Positions 8,253 through 17,010 of a DNA stretch of 64,000 nt are shown here, piece by piece. The notes beneath the pieces were generated by a model. That model was not told the DNA's origin. It saw nothing but the letters and a program-made list of their open reading frames with translations, and did no database searches. The stretch is from Flavisphingomonas formosensis (lineage in GTDB: Bacteria; Pseudomonadota; Alphaproteobacteria; Sphingomonadales; Sphingomonadaceae). The stretch is from assembly GCF_009755815.1 (NCBI RefSeq), contig NZ_WRPK01000003.1, positions 372,001-436,000 of the forward strand. Reading direction: 5' to 3'. Position 1 is the first letter of the stretch; each line of letters begins with the position of its first letter. Both the position numbers and the translations under genes were made by a program.

Positions 8253-9562
8253 GGCTTCTGGCGATCCTCGCGCAGCCGGTCCCAATAGGCCAGCCGCTCG
8301 GCGATCTTGGCTTCGAAGCCGCGCGGGGAGGGGGCGTAGAAATGCTGCGCGGTCATCTCCTCCGGCCAGTAATCATCGCCCGAAAAGCCGTCGGCCGCGT
8401 CATGGTCATAGGCATAGTCCTTGCCATAGCCGATATCCTTCATCAGCCGGGTCGGCGCGTTGAGGATGTTCTTGGGCGGCATCAGCGATCCGGTCTGCTT
8501 CGCGGACGACCAAGCCCGCTTCTGCGCGACATAGGCGGCATTGGATTTGGGTGCGGTCGCCAGATAGAGGCAGGCTTGGACTATGGCGAGCTCGCCTTCC
8601 GGCGAACCCAGGAAATCATAGGCGTCCTTGGCGGCGAGGCACTGCACCAGCGCCTGGGGATCGGCGAGGCCGATATCCTCGGATGCGAAACGAACCATCC
8701 GGCGCAGCACGTAGAGCGGCTCCTCCCCGGCAACCAGCATGCGCGCGAGATAATAGAGCGCCGCCTGCGGATCCGATCCGCGCAGCGATTTGTGGAGCGC
8801 GGAAATCAGGTTGTAATGGCCCTCGCGATCCTTGTCGTAGACCGCGACCCGCCGGTGCAGCAGCGCGGCGAGCCCGGCGGGATCGAGCGCCTCCTCCAGT
8901 TCGACGGAAAACAGCGTCTCGGCCTGATTGAGCAGGAAGCGCCCGTCACCGTCCGCGCTGGCGATCAGCGCCTCGCGCGCGGCCGGCGTCAAGGGCAGCG
9001 GGCGTTGCTCCTCGGCTTCCGCCCGGTCGAGCAGCTGACCGAGGGCTGCGGCATCGAGACGATTGAGGATCAGTACCTGCGCGCGGCTCAGCAAGGCGGC
9101 GTTGAGCTCGAAGCTCGGATTCTCCGTCGTCGCGCCGACGAGGATCACGGTGCCGTCCTCGACATAGGGCAGGAAGCCGTCCTGCTGCGCGCGATTGAAA
9201 CGGTGGATCTCGTCCACGAACAGCAGCGTGCGGGTCGCCATGCGTGCATGCTCGCGCGCTTCGGCGAAGACCTTCTTCAGGTCGGCGACGCCGGAGAAGA
9301 CCGCGGAGATGGCGGCAAAGCGCAGCCCGACCGCATCGGCAAGCAGGCGGGCGATGGTCGTCTTGCCGGTGCCCGGCGGTCCCCACAGGATCATGGAGGA
9401 GAGCCGGCCGGCGGCGACCATCCGTCCGATCGCACCTTCCGGGCCGGTAAGATGATCCTGGCCGACCACCTCGTCGAGCCGGCGTGGGCGAAGGCGGTCT
9501 GCCAGCGGCCCGACGTCGGCGGGAACGGCGGCAGCGGTTTCGGAAGCGAAGAGATCAGCCAT
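8249..9562 (-). CDS. rarA: Replication-associated recombination protein A (AAA+ ATPase)
   Basis: 437-aa clamp-loader-like AAA+ ATPase (RarA/MgsA, WRNIP1 homologue) acting at stalled replication forks. Walker A GPPGTGKT at residues 61-68; Walker B LLFVDEIHRFN with D117/E118; sensor 1 in ATTENPSF. The C-terminal DYWPEEM...FY segment is typical of the family's tetramerisation region. It heads an operon with two small genes joined by four-base overlaps, divergent from padR. Confidence 0.96.
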   Translation of the reverse strand: MADLFASETAAAVPADVGPLADRLRPRRLDEVVGQDHLTGPEGAIGRMVAAGRLSSMILWGPPGTGKTTIARLLADAVGLRFAAISAVFSGVADLKKVFAEAREHARMATRTLLFVDEIHRFNRAQQDGFLPYVEDGTVILVGATTENPSFELNAALLSRAQVLILNRLDAAALGQLLDRAEAEEQRPLPLTPAAREALIASADGDGRFLLNQAETLFSVELEEALDPAGLAALLHRRVAVYDKDREGHYNLISALHKSLRGSDPQAALYYLARMLVAGEEPLYVLRRMVRFASEDIGLADPQALVQCLAAKDAYDFLGSPEGELAIVQACLYLATAPKSNAAYVAQKRAWSSAKQTGSLMPPKNILNAPTRLMKDIGYGKDYAYDHDAADGFSGDDYWPEEMTAQHFYAPSPRGFEAKIAERLAYWDRLREDRQKP

Positions 9563-9621
9563 GATTGGGCCCGGATATAGGCGCCGACGCCGGAAAAATC
9601 ATCCACCACCACAAAGGAGCC

Positions 9622-9651
9622 TTGCATTTATGACGACTCAAGATATATCTT
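9622..9651 (+). promoter_or_regulatory. padR promoter with overlapping palindrome
   Basis: TTGCAT (9622-9627) and TATATC (9644-9649) make a plausible sigma-70 promoter with 16-bp spacing. The -10 lies inside the perfect 12-bp palindrome AAGATATATCTT (9640-9651). A repressor on this site would block the promoter, consistent with autoregulation by the PadR protein encoded immediately downstream; inferred. Confidence 0.6.
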
Positions 9652-9682
9652 AGACATGCTGAAACATACAGGAAAGCAACAG

Positions 9683-10261
9683 ATGCGATTTTTTCACCAA
9701 GGACGCGGCCACGGGCCGCATGGACGCCACTTCGGGCCACGCGGCTTCGGTCAGGGTGGTTTCGGCCGTCACTGGGACGGCGAACGGGAGGGACGGGGCC
9801 GTCGCCGCGTCTTCGATTCGGGCGAGCTGCGGCTCGTTCTGCTCAAGCTGATCGCCGATCAATCCCGCCACGGCTACGACCTCATCCGCGCGATCGAGGA
9901 ACTGACCGGCGGCAGCTATGTCCCCAGCCCGGGTGTGGTCTATCCCACGCTCACTCTGCTGCAGGACATGGGCCATATCGAGGAAGCGAAGACGGAAGGG
10001 ACTCGCAAGGCCTTCTCGATCACCGAGGAAGGCACGGCGCACCTCGCCGAAAAGCAGGACGAGGTCGAAGCGCTCTTCTCCCGGCTCGCGGAGCTGGCGG
10101 CGCTGCGCGAACGCACCGATGGCGCGCCGATCCGGCGGGCGATGGGCAATCTCCGTGCCGTGCTGATGCATCGGCTGGGGCGCGAGGATGTGAGCAGCGA
10201 GACGCAGCACGCGGTCGCGGCCATTCTCGACGAGGCCGCCCAGCGGATCGAGCGCCTGTGA
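9683..10261 (+). CDS. PadR-family regulator, YqjI-like (metal-type)
   Basis: Winged-helix PadR repressor, about 192 aa. The N-terminal ~35 residues are rich in His, Gly and Arg, and the core (GELRLVLLKLIADQSRHGYDLIRAI, then PSPGVVYPTL) closely resembles the nickel-responsive E. coli YqjI, which represses a ferric reductase gene. The His-rich tail here is a candidate metal sensor. ATG 9683 has GGAAAG 6 nt upstream and lies downstream of the proposed promoter; ATG 9656 is only a few bases past the -10 and is less likely. The next gene is a DUF2218 protein. Confidence 0.85.
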   Translation: MRFFHQGRGHGPHGRHFGPRGFGQGGFGRHWDGEREGRGRRRVFDSGELRLVLLKLIADQSRHGYDLIRAIEELTGGSYVPSPGVVYPTLTLLQDMGHIEEAKTEGTRKAFSITEEGTAHLAEKQDEVEALFSRLAELAALRERTDGAPIRRAMGNLRAVLMHRLGREDVSSETQHAVAAILDEAAQRIERL

Positions 10262-10333
10262 AGGCGACACGGCTCGCACTTCTGCGCCGGCGGCTCGGGC
10301 TCGCCGGCGCCCCTCAACAGAACAGGATTCCCC

Positions 10334-10663
10334 ATGCAGAACAGCAGCACAGCTCTCGTCCCGACGGACAATGCCAGCAAATATCTCCAGCAGCTATGCA
10401 AGCACTGGAGCCATAATCTCGCGGTGGATTTCACCGCGGAACAGGGCAGGATCGTCTTTCCGCGCGATGCGCGCGGGGCGGATTGGCCGGGCGACGGACT
10501 GGTGACGATGATCGCGCATGACGACACGCTCGAATGCCGCATCGAAGCGAGCGCCGCCGGCCAGCTCGACGGGCTCAAGGGCGCGCTCGCCCGGCACCTC
10601 GATCGCTTCGCCTTCCGCGAAGCGCCTCTGCGTTTCGATTGGCAGGATGATCGGCCGGGATGA
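10334..10663 (+). CDS. DUF2218-domain protein
   Basis: 109-aa cytosolic protein of the DUF2218 family (KYLQQLCKHWSH at 16-27 and the C-terminal LARHLDRFAFREAPLRFDW). The domain is known as a free protein or joined to siderophore-interacting/ferric-reductase proteins, so a link to iron or nickel handling under the adjacent YqjI-like regulator is plausible. Start has AGGA upstream; 72 bp separate it from padR, so co-transcription is likely. Confidence 0.85.
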   Translation: MQNSSTALVPTDNASKYLQQLCKHWSHNLAVDFTAEQGRIVFPRDARGADWPGDGLVTMIAHDDTLECRIEASAAGQLDGLKGALARHLDRFAFREAPLRFDWQDDRPG

Positions 10664-10821
10664 TCCGCCCCGACCGCCTTTCGTGGCGAGGACCGTGAAT
10701 TGGGAAAAAATCGGCACATTCCCTCGAAGGCAGGATAAACGGTGCGCCCGGCGGCTCCAGGTCACAGCCGCGGACCGATATAAGCGTAGGCCGGCGGTCG
10801 AGCCGGTGATAGGCAGGGCGG

Positions 10822-12729
10822 ATGGCGCAACGATCTGCATTCGACAGCGAAACGGAGCAGCGCTTCAAGCTGCTGGTCAATGCGGTCACCGATTACGCCA
10901 TCTACATGCTCGATCCCAACGGCTGCATCGCAACCTGGAATCCGGGTGCCTATCGTTTCAAGGGCTATACCGCCGACGAGATCGTCGGTGCGCATTTCTC
11001 CTGCTTCTTCACGCCGGAGGATCGGGCGGCCGGCCTGCCCGAAAGGATATTGCGCACCGCGGACGAGGAAGGCCGGTTCGAGCAGGAGGGCTGGCGCGTC
11101 CGCAAGGATGGCAGCCACATCTGGGTTCATGTCGTCGTTGATCCGATCCGCGGCGAGGATGGTGAGCTGCTCGGCTATGCCAAGATCACCCGCGACATCA
11201 CCGCGCGCCGCGAGGCCGATCGCGCGCTTTACGACAGCGAGCAACGTTTCCGCATGCTCGTTCAGGGCGTACGCGACTATGCGATATACATGCTCGATCT
11301 GAATGGCTGCGTGACCAACTGGAACGCCGGCGCGCAGACGATCAAGGGCTATACGGCCGACGAGATCGTCGGCCAGCATTTCTCCCGTTTCTATACCGAG
11401 GAAGATCGCGCCAATGGCGAGCCCGAGCGGGCATTGCGCACTGCTCTGGAAGAGGGCCGCTACGAACGCGAGGCCGAGCGGCTGCGCAAGGACGGCTCGC
11501 GCTTCTGGGCGCATGTGGTGATCCATCCGATCCGCAACGAACAGGGCCGGCTCATCGGCTACGCCAAGGTCACGCGCGACGTCACCGAGAAAAGGCGGGC
11601 GCAGGAAGAATTGGAAGAAGCGCGTGCTGCCCTGTTCCAGGCGCAGAAGCTTCAGGCACTGGGCGAGCTGACCGGGGGCATCGCCCATGATTTCAACAAT
11701 CTCATGACCGTGATCCGCGGCTCTGCCGAGCTTCTCCAGAACGAGACGCTGAGCCCGGAAAAACGCGCCCGCTACGTTCGTTCGATCCTGGAGACGGCGG
11801 ATCGCGCGACGACTCTCACCGGCCGCCTGCTCAGCTTCGGCCGCAGACAGGCGGTGGAACCCGAGGTGATCGATCCCGGCGTCCGCCTCGACGCCTTGGG
11901 CGAAGTGCTCGCCCGCACCCTGGGCAGCCGGATCGCGGTCCGCGTCGACGTCGATCGAGACATATGGCCGATCGAGGTCGATGTTGCGGAGCTGGAGACG
12001 GCCTTGCTCAACGCGGCCTTTAATGCGCGCGATGCCATGCCGTCCGGCGGCGAGCTGCGGATCACCGCCATCAATCAGCCGCACGACCAATGCGTGCGGC
12101 TCGCCGTGTCCGACAATGGCGAAGGCATTGCCGACGAACTGATGGCGCGCGTGTTCGAGCCTTTCTTTACGACCAAGCCGGTCGGCAAGGGAACCGGCCT
12201 GGGCCTGAGCCAGATCCACGGTTTCGCGGCGCAGGCGGGCGGTCGGGCGGAGCTTGCGTCGCAGCCCGGCAAGGGAACCACGGTCAGCATCATCCTGCCG
12301 CGCGCCCATGCGAGCCCGGTCGCGATCTCGCTTGCCGGAGCGGCGCCTGCGAAATGGGACAGGCTCGACATACTCCTCGTCGAGGACAGCGATATCGTAC
12401 GCACCTTCGCGCGCTCGCTGCTTGAGGAGTTGCGCGTCACCGTAACCGAAGCCTGTTCCGCCGAAGAAGCAGGGCGCCTCTTGCGCGCAGGCCGCTTCGA
12501 CCTCGTCTTTTCGGACATCGTGATGCCGGGAATGACCGGCCTCGAATTCGCGCGTCAGCTTCGCGCCACCATGCCGGGACAGGCCGTGCTGCTCGCCACC
12601 GGCTACAGCAAGGAGGTGTCGAGCGGCGAGGCCGCCGGTTTTCAGATCGTCAAGAAACCTTATGGCGCGGAAAGCCTGAGCGCGGCGATCGCGCGGGCAC
12701 TCGCCGCGTCTGCCGAACGTCGGGCCTGA
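10822..12729 (+). CDS. Hybrid sensor histidine kinase (PAS-PAS-HisKA-HATPase-REC)
   Basis: 635-aa cytosolic sensor. Two closely similar PAS domains (about 10-130 and 140-255, each with AIYMLD...G.KGYTADEIVG) point to internal duplication. Then HisKA with phosphoacceptor H289 in GGIAHDFNN, an HATPase domain (NAAFNARDAM, DNGEGI, GKGTGLGLSQ) and a C-terminal receiver with D565 (FSDIVMPG) and K at VKKP. No membrane segment. The GGIAHDFNN class commonly feeds its own receiver. Signal unknown. Confidence 0.93.
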   Translation: MAQRSAFDSETEQRFKLLVNAVTDYAIYMLDPNGCIATWNPGAYRFKGYTADEIVGAHFSCFFTPEDRAAGLPERILRTADEEGRFEQEGWRVRKDGSHIWVHVVVDPIRGEDGELLGYAKITRDITARREADRALYDSEQRFRMLVQGVRDYAIYMLDLNGCVTNWNAGAQTIKGYTADEIVGQHFSRFYTEEDRANGEPERALRTALEEGRYEREAERLRKDGSRFWAHVVIHPIRNEQGRLIGYAKVTRDVTEKRRAQEELEEARAALFQAQKLQALGELTGGIAHDFNNLMTVIRGSAELLQNETLSPEKRARYVRSILETADRATTLTGRLLSFGRRQAVEPEVIDPGVRLDALGEVLARTLGSRIAVRVDVDRDIWPIEVDVAELETALLNAAFNARDAMPSGGELRITAINQPHDQCVRLAVSDNGEGIADELMARVFEPFFTTKPVGKGTGLGLSQIHGFAAQAGGRAELASQPGKGTTVSIILPRAHASPVAISLAGAAPAKWDRLDILLVEDSDIVRTFARSLLEELRVTVTEACSAEEAGRLLRAGRFDLVFSDIVMPGMTGLEFARQLRATMPGQAVLLATGYSKEVSSGEAAGFQIVKKPYGAESLSAAIARALAASAERRA

Positions 12730-12799
12730 TGCCGGCGGGCGGGCGGCAACCTCTCGTCGCCGCGGGACGTTTTCCTGCTTTGGCGAGAGGATGACACCA

Positions 12800-13075
12800 A
12801 TGACCCGAGACAAGGACCAGGACAAGCGCGACTATCTGCCGCCTGTCTATCATGGCGACCAGACCCCGCATCCGGAAGATCTTCGCGGTCCCGCCCCGAT
12901 CGAACAGGGCCTCAGCGCGCGCGAGAACCGGGGGACACTTGCGCCCTCTCAGGGCAGCGGCGCAGTTGTCGGAAGCGGCGCGGCGGCGGGCGGCAGCGGG
13001 GCTTCCGAAGATTATGACGCCGATCCCCAGGGCGGCGGCGGTCGCGTTGCTCCCAAGAAAAATGCGCCGGCCTGA
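12800..13075 (+). CDS. Small disordered hypothetical protein
   Basis: 91-aa hydrophilic protein of low complexity, rich in Asp, Gly, Pro and Ala, with no domain I recognise. ATG 12800 is chosen because GAGAGG lies 9 nt upstream; ATG 12791 is immediately next to that site. Coding bias and the terminator spanning its stop support a real gene, perhaps a stress-related disordered protein; function unknown. Confidence 0.65.
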   Translation: MTRDKDQDKRDYLPPVYHGDQTPHPEDLRGPAPIEQGLSARENRGTLAPSQGSGAVVGSGAAAGGSGASEDYDADPQGGGGRVAPKKNAPA

Positions 13076-13091
13076 TAGGCCGACGCATTTT
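13059..13091. terminator. Bidirectional hairpin terminator
   Basis: AAAATGCG (13059-13066) pairs with CGCATTTT (13084-13091), with a further CGGCC/GGCCG stem around TGATA. A- and T-tracts on both sides let it serve both convergent genes. It overlaps the last codons of the upstream gene. Confidence 0.8.
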
Positions 13092-13115
13092 GACATCTGC
13101 TCGCCGTCGTCGCCG

Positions 13116-13418
13116 TCAGGCGACTACGGTGAGTGGCTGGCGCTCTGACGCCGAGGCCGGGTCGCTGTCCGCCAAAGCCTTGGCGCCATCCTTCGCTCGG
13201 CTGGCCAGCGATTGCGCGCGGTCCGCCATGGATCGTCCGAAGCTCATCGCCTCGTCTCGCCATTCCGATTTGCGCCATAGCGCTAAAGCTGCCGCGCCGA
13301 CTGCGAGCACGCCAGCCGCTGCGGCAAGGCGCGGAGTGGTTGCTTCGCGCTTGATGCTGGTCAGCATTTCCCGGCCCTGAGTACTGCGCCGGGTGGGATG
13401 GGTGGATTTGGTAGTCAT
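13116..13418 (-). CDS. Small single-span membrane protein, hypothetical
   Basis: About 100 aa: basic N-terminus (MTTKSTHPTRRST), one hydrophobic helix at about 36-49 (AAAAGVLAVGAAALALW), then an amphipathic Ala-rich tail, possibly coiled coil. ATG 13418 is preceded by GGAGAGAGGATC. Convergent with the small gene at 12800-13075 and sharing its terminator. No family recognised. Confidence 0.7.
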   Translation of the reverse strand: MTTKSTHPTRRSTQGREMLTSIKREATTPRLAAAAGVLAVGAAALALWRKSEWRDEAMSFGRSMADRAQSLASRAKDGAKALADSDPASASERQPLTVVA

Positions 13419-13491
13419 GATCCTCTCTCCGAAATGCCACACGCCCCAAACGCGCGGGTGACGGAGAGGGTTTCGCGGCCGACCGCGGGGA

Positions 13492-13884
13492 TCACCCGTC
13501 TTGCGGCATCCGCTCGTGAACCTCGCCGCGCAGCAGCAGTTCAACCATCTGTAGGGTGAGGGCGATCGGCGACGGCTTGGCGAGGAAGCTCACGCCGCGA
13601 TGTTCCGGCGGAAGTACGTCTACTGGATAGGCCGAGATGACGAGCGCGGGCACCCCCTCGTCGCGCAGTGCGGCGAGCAGCGGGAATGCCATGGTGCCCT
13701 GGAGATTGATATCGACGATCGCGCAGTCGACCGGTTCGCCGGCGAGCATCTGCTGGGCCTCGGCCAGGGTGGCGATGGGGCCCAGCACTTCAGCTCCCTG
13801 CGCGGCAAGAGCCTGCGCCAGATCCGTTGCGAGCAGGAACTCGTCTTCGACCAGCAGGATCCGGCTGTCGCTCAGCAGACTCAT
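13492..13884 (-). CDS. Single-domain response regulator receiver
   Basis: 130-aa stand-alone REC domain with no output domain. Acidic pocket E14/D15, phosphoacceptor D58 (AIVDINLQG), switch residue S84 (VISAYP) and K103 (LAKP). Such lone receivers act by phosphotransfer or protein contact. A partner could be either nearby kinase-like protein, but this is not shown by the sequence. Confidence 0.9.
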   Translation of the reverse strand: MSLLSDSRILLVEDEFLLATDLAQALAAQGAEVLGPIATLAEAQQMLAGEPVDCAIVDINLQGTMAFPLLAALRDEGVPALVISAYPVDVLPPEHRGVSFLAKPSPIALTLQMVELLLRGEVHERMPQDG

Positions 13885-14166
13885 TATCTTTTATTTCCTT
13901 GCGCTTGCTCGGCCGATCGACGGAGCAGAACTAGGGGCGGCCGGCCCCGCTGCAAGGGCAGCGCGCGCCGAAACGTTCGGTAAGGATGACGTGACGATCC
14001 CGATATGGGACAGAGTTCGGAAAGCCTTGCACGAAACGGCGCTGTCATCGTGCATCGCATGGCAGGATCGCGCATAGCAGCGGTGTTATGCATTTGGCGA
14101 AACGAATGCGACAACTCTCTCATTGAGGGTAATATCGCTTTAACGACGCACGGGCTAGGGACGGCC

Positions 14167-15306
14167 ATGCACGCGATGGATCTCGAGCAAGCGAATGGCA
14201 CGACGATGGACGCCGAACGTCTGCTCAGCGAGGCAGCGCAGGCGGCGGATGGCGTCGGCGCACGTGCATCGGTGGCGGCCACCGATCTGTTCCTGCCCGC
14301 CGATGCGCGGCTCAGCGATCAGCAGCGCGGCACGATGGACCAGTTGCTGGCGAAGCTCGTCCAGGCGATCGAGCAGGATCTGCGCCGGCGCCTGATCGGC
14401 CATGTGCAGAGCGGCGCGCCGAGCGATCTGCTTGCCGCCATCGCGTCCGATCAGGTCGAAATCGCGTCGCCCATCCTATTCCGCTCGGGCCTGCTTCAGG
14501 ATTCCGAGCTTGTCGCGCTGCTGCTGCGCCGCACGGAGGAGCATCGCCTGGTCAGCGCGCTCAGGCTGAAGGCGGTGAACGATGCCGGCGAGGTTCAGCC
14601 CGCCCCGGCCGCGCCGCTGCTGGATCGGCTGCTGGAGAGCGGAGAGGCCGGGCTCGCCGAGGGAGCGATGGCGCTGCTGATCGCCGAGAGCCGCCGTTAT
14701 GATCGCTTTCAGGAACCGCTGTTGGCTCGCACCGATCTGCCTGCCGAGATCCAGCATCGGCTGGTCTGGTGGTCGGTCGCCGCGCTACGCGACCATATCA
14801 ATCGCAATCATGTCGTGGGTGCCGCCTTCGTCGATCGTGCGCTGACCGCGGCGGCGAGCGAGGCTTTGGCCGCGCATGACGAGAGCGAGGCGCTGGAGAG
14901 TCGCGCCACACAACTCGCGCGCCTGCTCGCCCGGCACGACAAGCTCGACGACGCGTTGATCGTCGACGCGATCGGCGATGCCCGTCTGATGCTGGCCATT
15001 GCCGGGCTCGCCGTGCGCGCTGGCATCGATTTCGTCTCCGCCTGGGAAATGGCAGCCGATCCCGCGCGCCTGACCATATTGCTGCGTGCCGTCGGCATGC
15101 GCCGCGGACCGGCGATCTCCGTGCTGCTGGCCCTGCACGAGGACAAGGAATCGCAGGACAGGCTCGCCGCGTTCGCCGTCGCCTTTGACGCGCTCGAATG
15201 GCCGCGCGCGCAGGAGGCGATCCGTCCCTGGAAGCTCGACACCTTCTATCGCAAGGCGATCGCCGACCTGTCGCGTGCGCTCGCACGGCGCGAGGCGATA
15301 CGATGA
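14167..15306 (+). CDS. DUF2336-domain protein
   Basis: About 379-aa all-helical protein of the alphaproteobacterial DUF2336 family, recognised from the repeated alpha-helical blocks (LLERLLESGEAGLAEGAMALL-like and LARLLARHDKLDDALIVDAIGDAR). ATG 14167 follows AGGGACGG; the longer frame from 14005 includes implausible leader residues. Its stop overlaps the next kinase-like gene (ATGA at 15303-15306), so the two are translationally coupled. Function unknown; coupling to a sensor suggests a signalling role. Confidence 0.85.
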   Translation: MHAMDLEQANGTTMDAERLLSEAAQAADGVGARASVAATDLFLPADARLSDQQRGTMDQLLAKLVQAIEQDLRRRLIGHVQSGAPSDLLAAIASDQVEIASPILFRSGLLQDSELVALLLRRTEEHRLVSALRLKAVNDAGEVQPAPAAPLLDRLLESGEAGLAEGAMALLIAESRRYDRFQEPLLARTDLPAEIQHRLVWWSVAALRDHINRNHVVGAAFVDRALTAAASEALAAHDESEALESRATQLARLLARHDKLDDALIVDAIGDARLMLAIAGLAVRAGIDFVSAWEMAADPARLTILLRAVGMRRGPAISVLLALHEDKESQDRLAAFAVAFDALEWPRAQEAIRPWKLDTFYRKAIADLSRALARREAIR

Positions 15307-16712
15307 ACGCGCCCGGCGTCATCTCTTCGACCGCTCCGGTGCGCGGCCGTGTCGACCGCGATGGCCGGCTGGTCGAGGCCGAGCCTGCGCTCGCCGATCT
15401 GCATCTGCGTGCCGGCGGCGAGCTTGGTGGCCCGATCGCCGTGCCGCAGATCGCCGCGTTGGTCCGGCTGGCGCGGCGTCTCGGCATTGTCATCTCCCGC
15501 GGCGTGATCGCGGCCGATGGCGACAATGATCTCGATCTCTGGGTCCGTGCGCAGCCCGATGGCGATTCCATCTCGCTCTCCGTCGCCGGCTGGAATGTGC
15601 GCCCGGCGCGTGCGCCTTATCCGGCGCCCGAGGTGGAGCGCACCCATGATTTCCTGCGCGCCCCCGCCGACTGGCTCTGGGAAACGGATGAGGCGCTACG
15701 CATTACTGCGCTCTCCTCTTCGGCCGCTACGGCGCTGGGCGGCCAGTCGGCCACCGCGCTCGGCCAACCCCTGACCCGCTTGTTCCGTCTGATCGAGGAT
15801 GAGGAAGGCGATCTACCGATTCTCTCCGCCGCCGCCGGACAGCGCCGCTTCGACGATCAGCTTGCAGAGTTGCGCGAAGGCGGCGCCCGCGTGCGGCTGA
15901 CTGGCGTGCCGCTTATCAACGGCAATGGCGAATTTTCCGGTTTCAGCGGCAGCGTCGCCTCGCTGGTGGACGGAAAGGCCCCACCGGCGCCGGCGGAGAC
16001 GGAATCCGAAGAGACCGAATCCTCGTCCGAAAGCGGTGCCTTCGGCGAGCGGCTGGACAAGGCGCTGCGCACGCCGCTCGACCGGATCATCGCCAGTGCC
16101 GATACGATTCGAGCCCAGGCGGATGGGCCGCTGCGCAGCGACTATGCCGAATATGCCGCGGACATTGCGAGAGCCGGTCGCCACCTCTTGGCGTTGATCG
16201 ACGATCTCGTCGATCTCCAGGCTATCGAGCGAGCGGACTTCCAGCCGCTGGTCGAGGATGTCGACCTTGCGGATGTCGCGCGCCGCGCGGCCGGGCTGCT
16301 GGCCGTGCGCGCCGCCGATCGGTCCGTATCGATCGATCGCCCTGCGCCCGATCATACTCTGGCCGCGCTCGGGGAGTTCAGGCGCGCGCTGCAGATTCTC
16401 GTCAATCTGATCGGCAATGCGGTGCGCTATTCGCCGCCCGGCGCCTCTGTCTGGATCCGGGCGGAGCGGGAAGGAGCTGCTGCTGCGGTGGTCGTCGCCG
16501 ATCAGGGCAAGGGCATCGCGCCGGAGGACCAGGAACGGATCTTCGAGAAGTTCGAGCGCGTGGATCCCAACGAGCCGGGCGGCACCGGTCTCGGTCTCTA
16601 TATCGCGCGCCGATTGGCCCGCGCGATGGGCGGAGACATCGTGGTGGATAGCGCACCGGGCCAGGGCGCCCGTTTCATCTTCACCCTGCCTGCCCGCGAC
16701 GATCCCGAATAG
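15303..16712 (+). CDS. PAS/HATPase histidine-kinase-like protein, phosphoacceptor His replaced
   Basis: 469-aa soluble sensor-kinase homologue: N-terminal region of unknown fold (1-110), a PAS-like domain (about 115-225), a HisKA-type helical hairpin and an intact HATPase domain (NLIGNAVRYSPPG, DQGKGIAPED, GGTGLGLYIARRLA). The H-box reads LDKALRTPLDR (about 251-261): where kinases have SHELRTPL, this has DKALRTPL, so the His position is K253. It may bind ATP without autophosphorylating, or phosphorylate elsewhere. Start overlaps the DUF2336 stop; the longer frame from 15198 is rejected. Confidence 0.88.
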   Translation: MNAPGVISSTAPVRGRVDRDGRLVEAEPALADLHLRAGGELGGPIAVPQIAALVRLARRLGIVISRGVIAADGDNDLDLWVRAQPDGDSISLSVAGWNVRPARAPYPAPEVERTHDFLRAPADWLWETDEALRITALSSSAATALGGQSATALGQPLTRLFRLIEDEEGDLPILSAAAGQRRFDDQLAELREGGARVRLTGVPLINGNGEFSGFSGSVASLVDGKAPPAPAETESEETESSSESGAFGERLDKALRTPLDRIIASADTIRAQADGPLRSDYAEYAADIARAGRHLLALIDDLVDLQAIERADFQPLVEDVDLADVARRAAGLLAVRAADRSVSIDRPAPDHTLAALGEFRRALQILVNLIGNAVRYSPPGASVWIRAEREGAAAAVVVADQGKGIAPEDQERIFEKFERVDPNEPGGTGLGLYIARRLARAMGGDIVVDSAPGQGARFIFTLPARDDPE

Positions 16713-16716
16713 GTCG

Positions 16717-16860
16717 TTCGACAAGGCGCGCAAGGCGTCATCGGCGCTGGGCTTTTTCACCGCACTTTCCATGCTTATCGGCGCCTTTATTGCAAGCGTC
16801 GCAGCCGCTTATGGCGGGCAGTTGCGTGACAAGGATGCGGACAGGGTCGAGCGGGCGTGA
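16717..16860 (+). pseudogene. Possible remnant of a small membrane protein gene
   Basis: A short open stretch encodes FDKARKASSALGFFTALSMLIGAF... and then a charged tail ending in VERA, resembling the C-terminal hydrophobic segment plus Gly-Gly/charged tail of small sphingomonad membrane proteins. There is no good start upstream within its own frame except ATG 16771, which would leave 29 aa. It is either a fragment or a very small gene. Confidence 0.3.
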
Positions 16861-17010
16861 GTGAAATGGCGGCGGTGGGGCGGCAAGGTGAACACGCGCA
16901 GCGATCGGCTTTGCTGCCGGCCGATATCCTGGAACACGGCCGGCGGCCTTGTCAGCGCCCGTCCGCAAGCTAAGACGCGACAAACTGTTGCGGATAAGGA
17001 GAGGCGGCGC

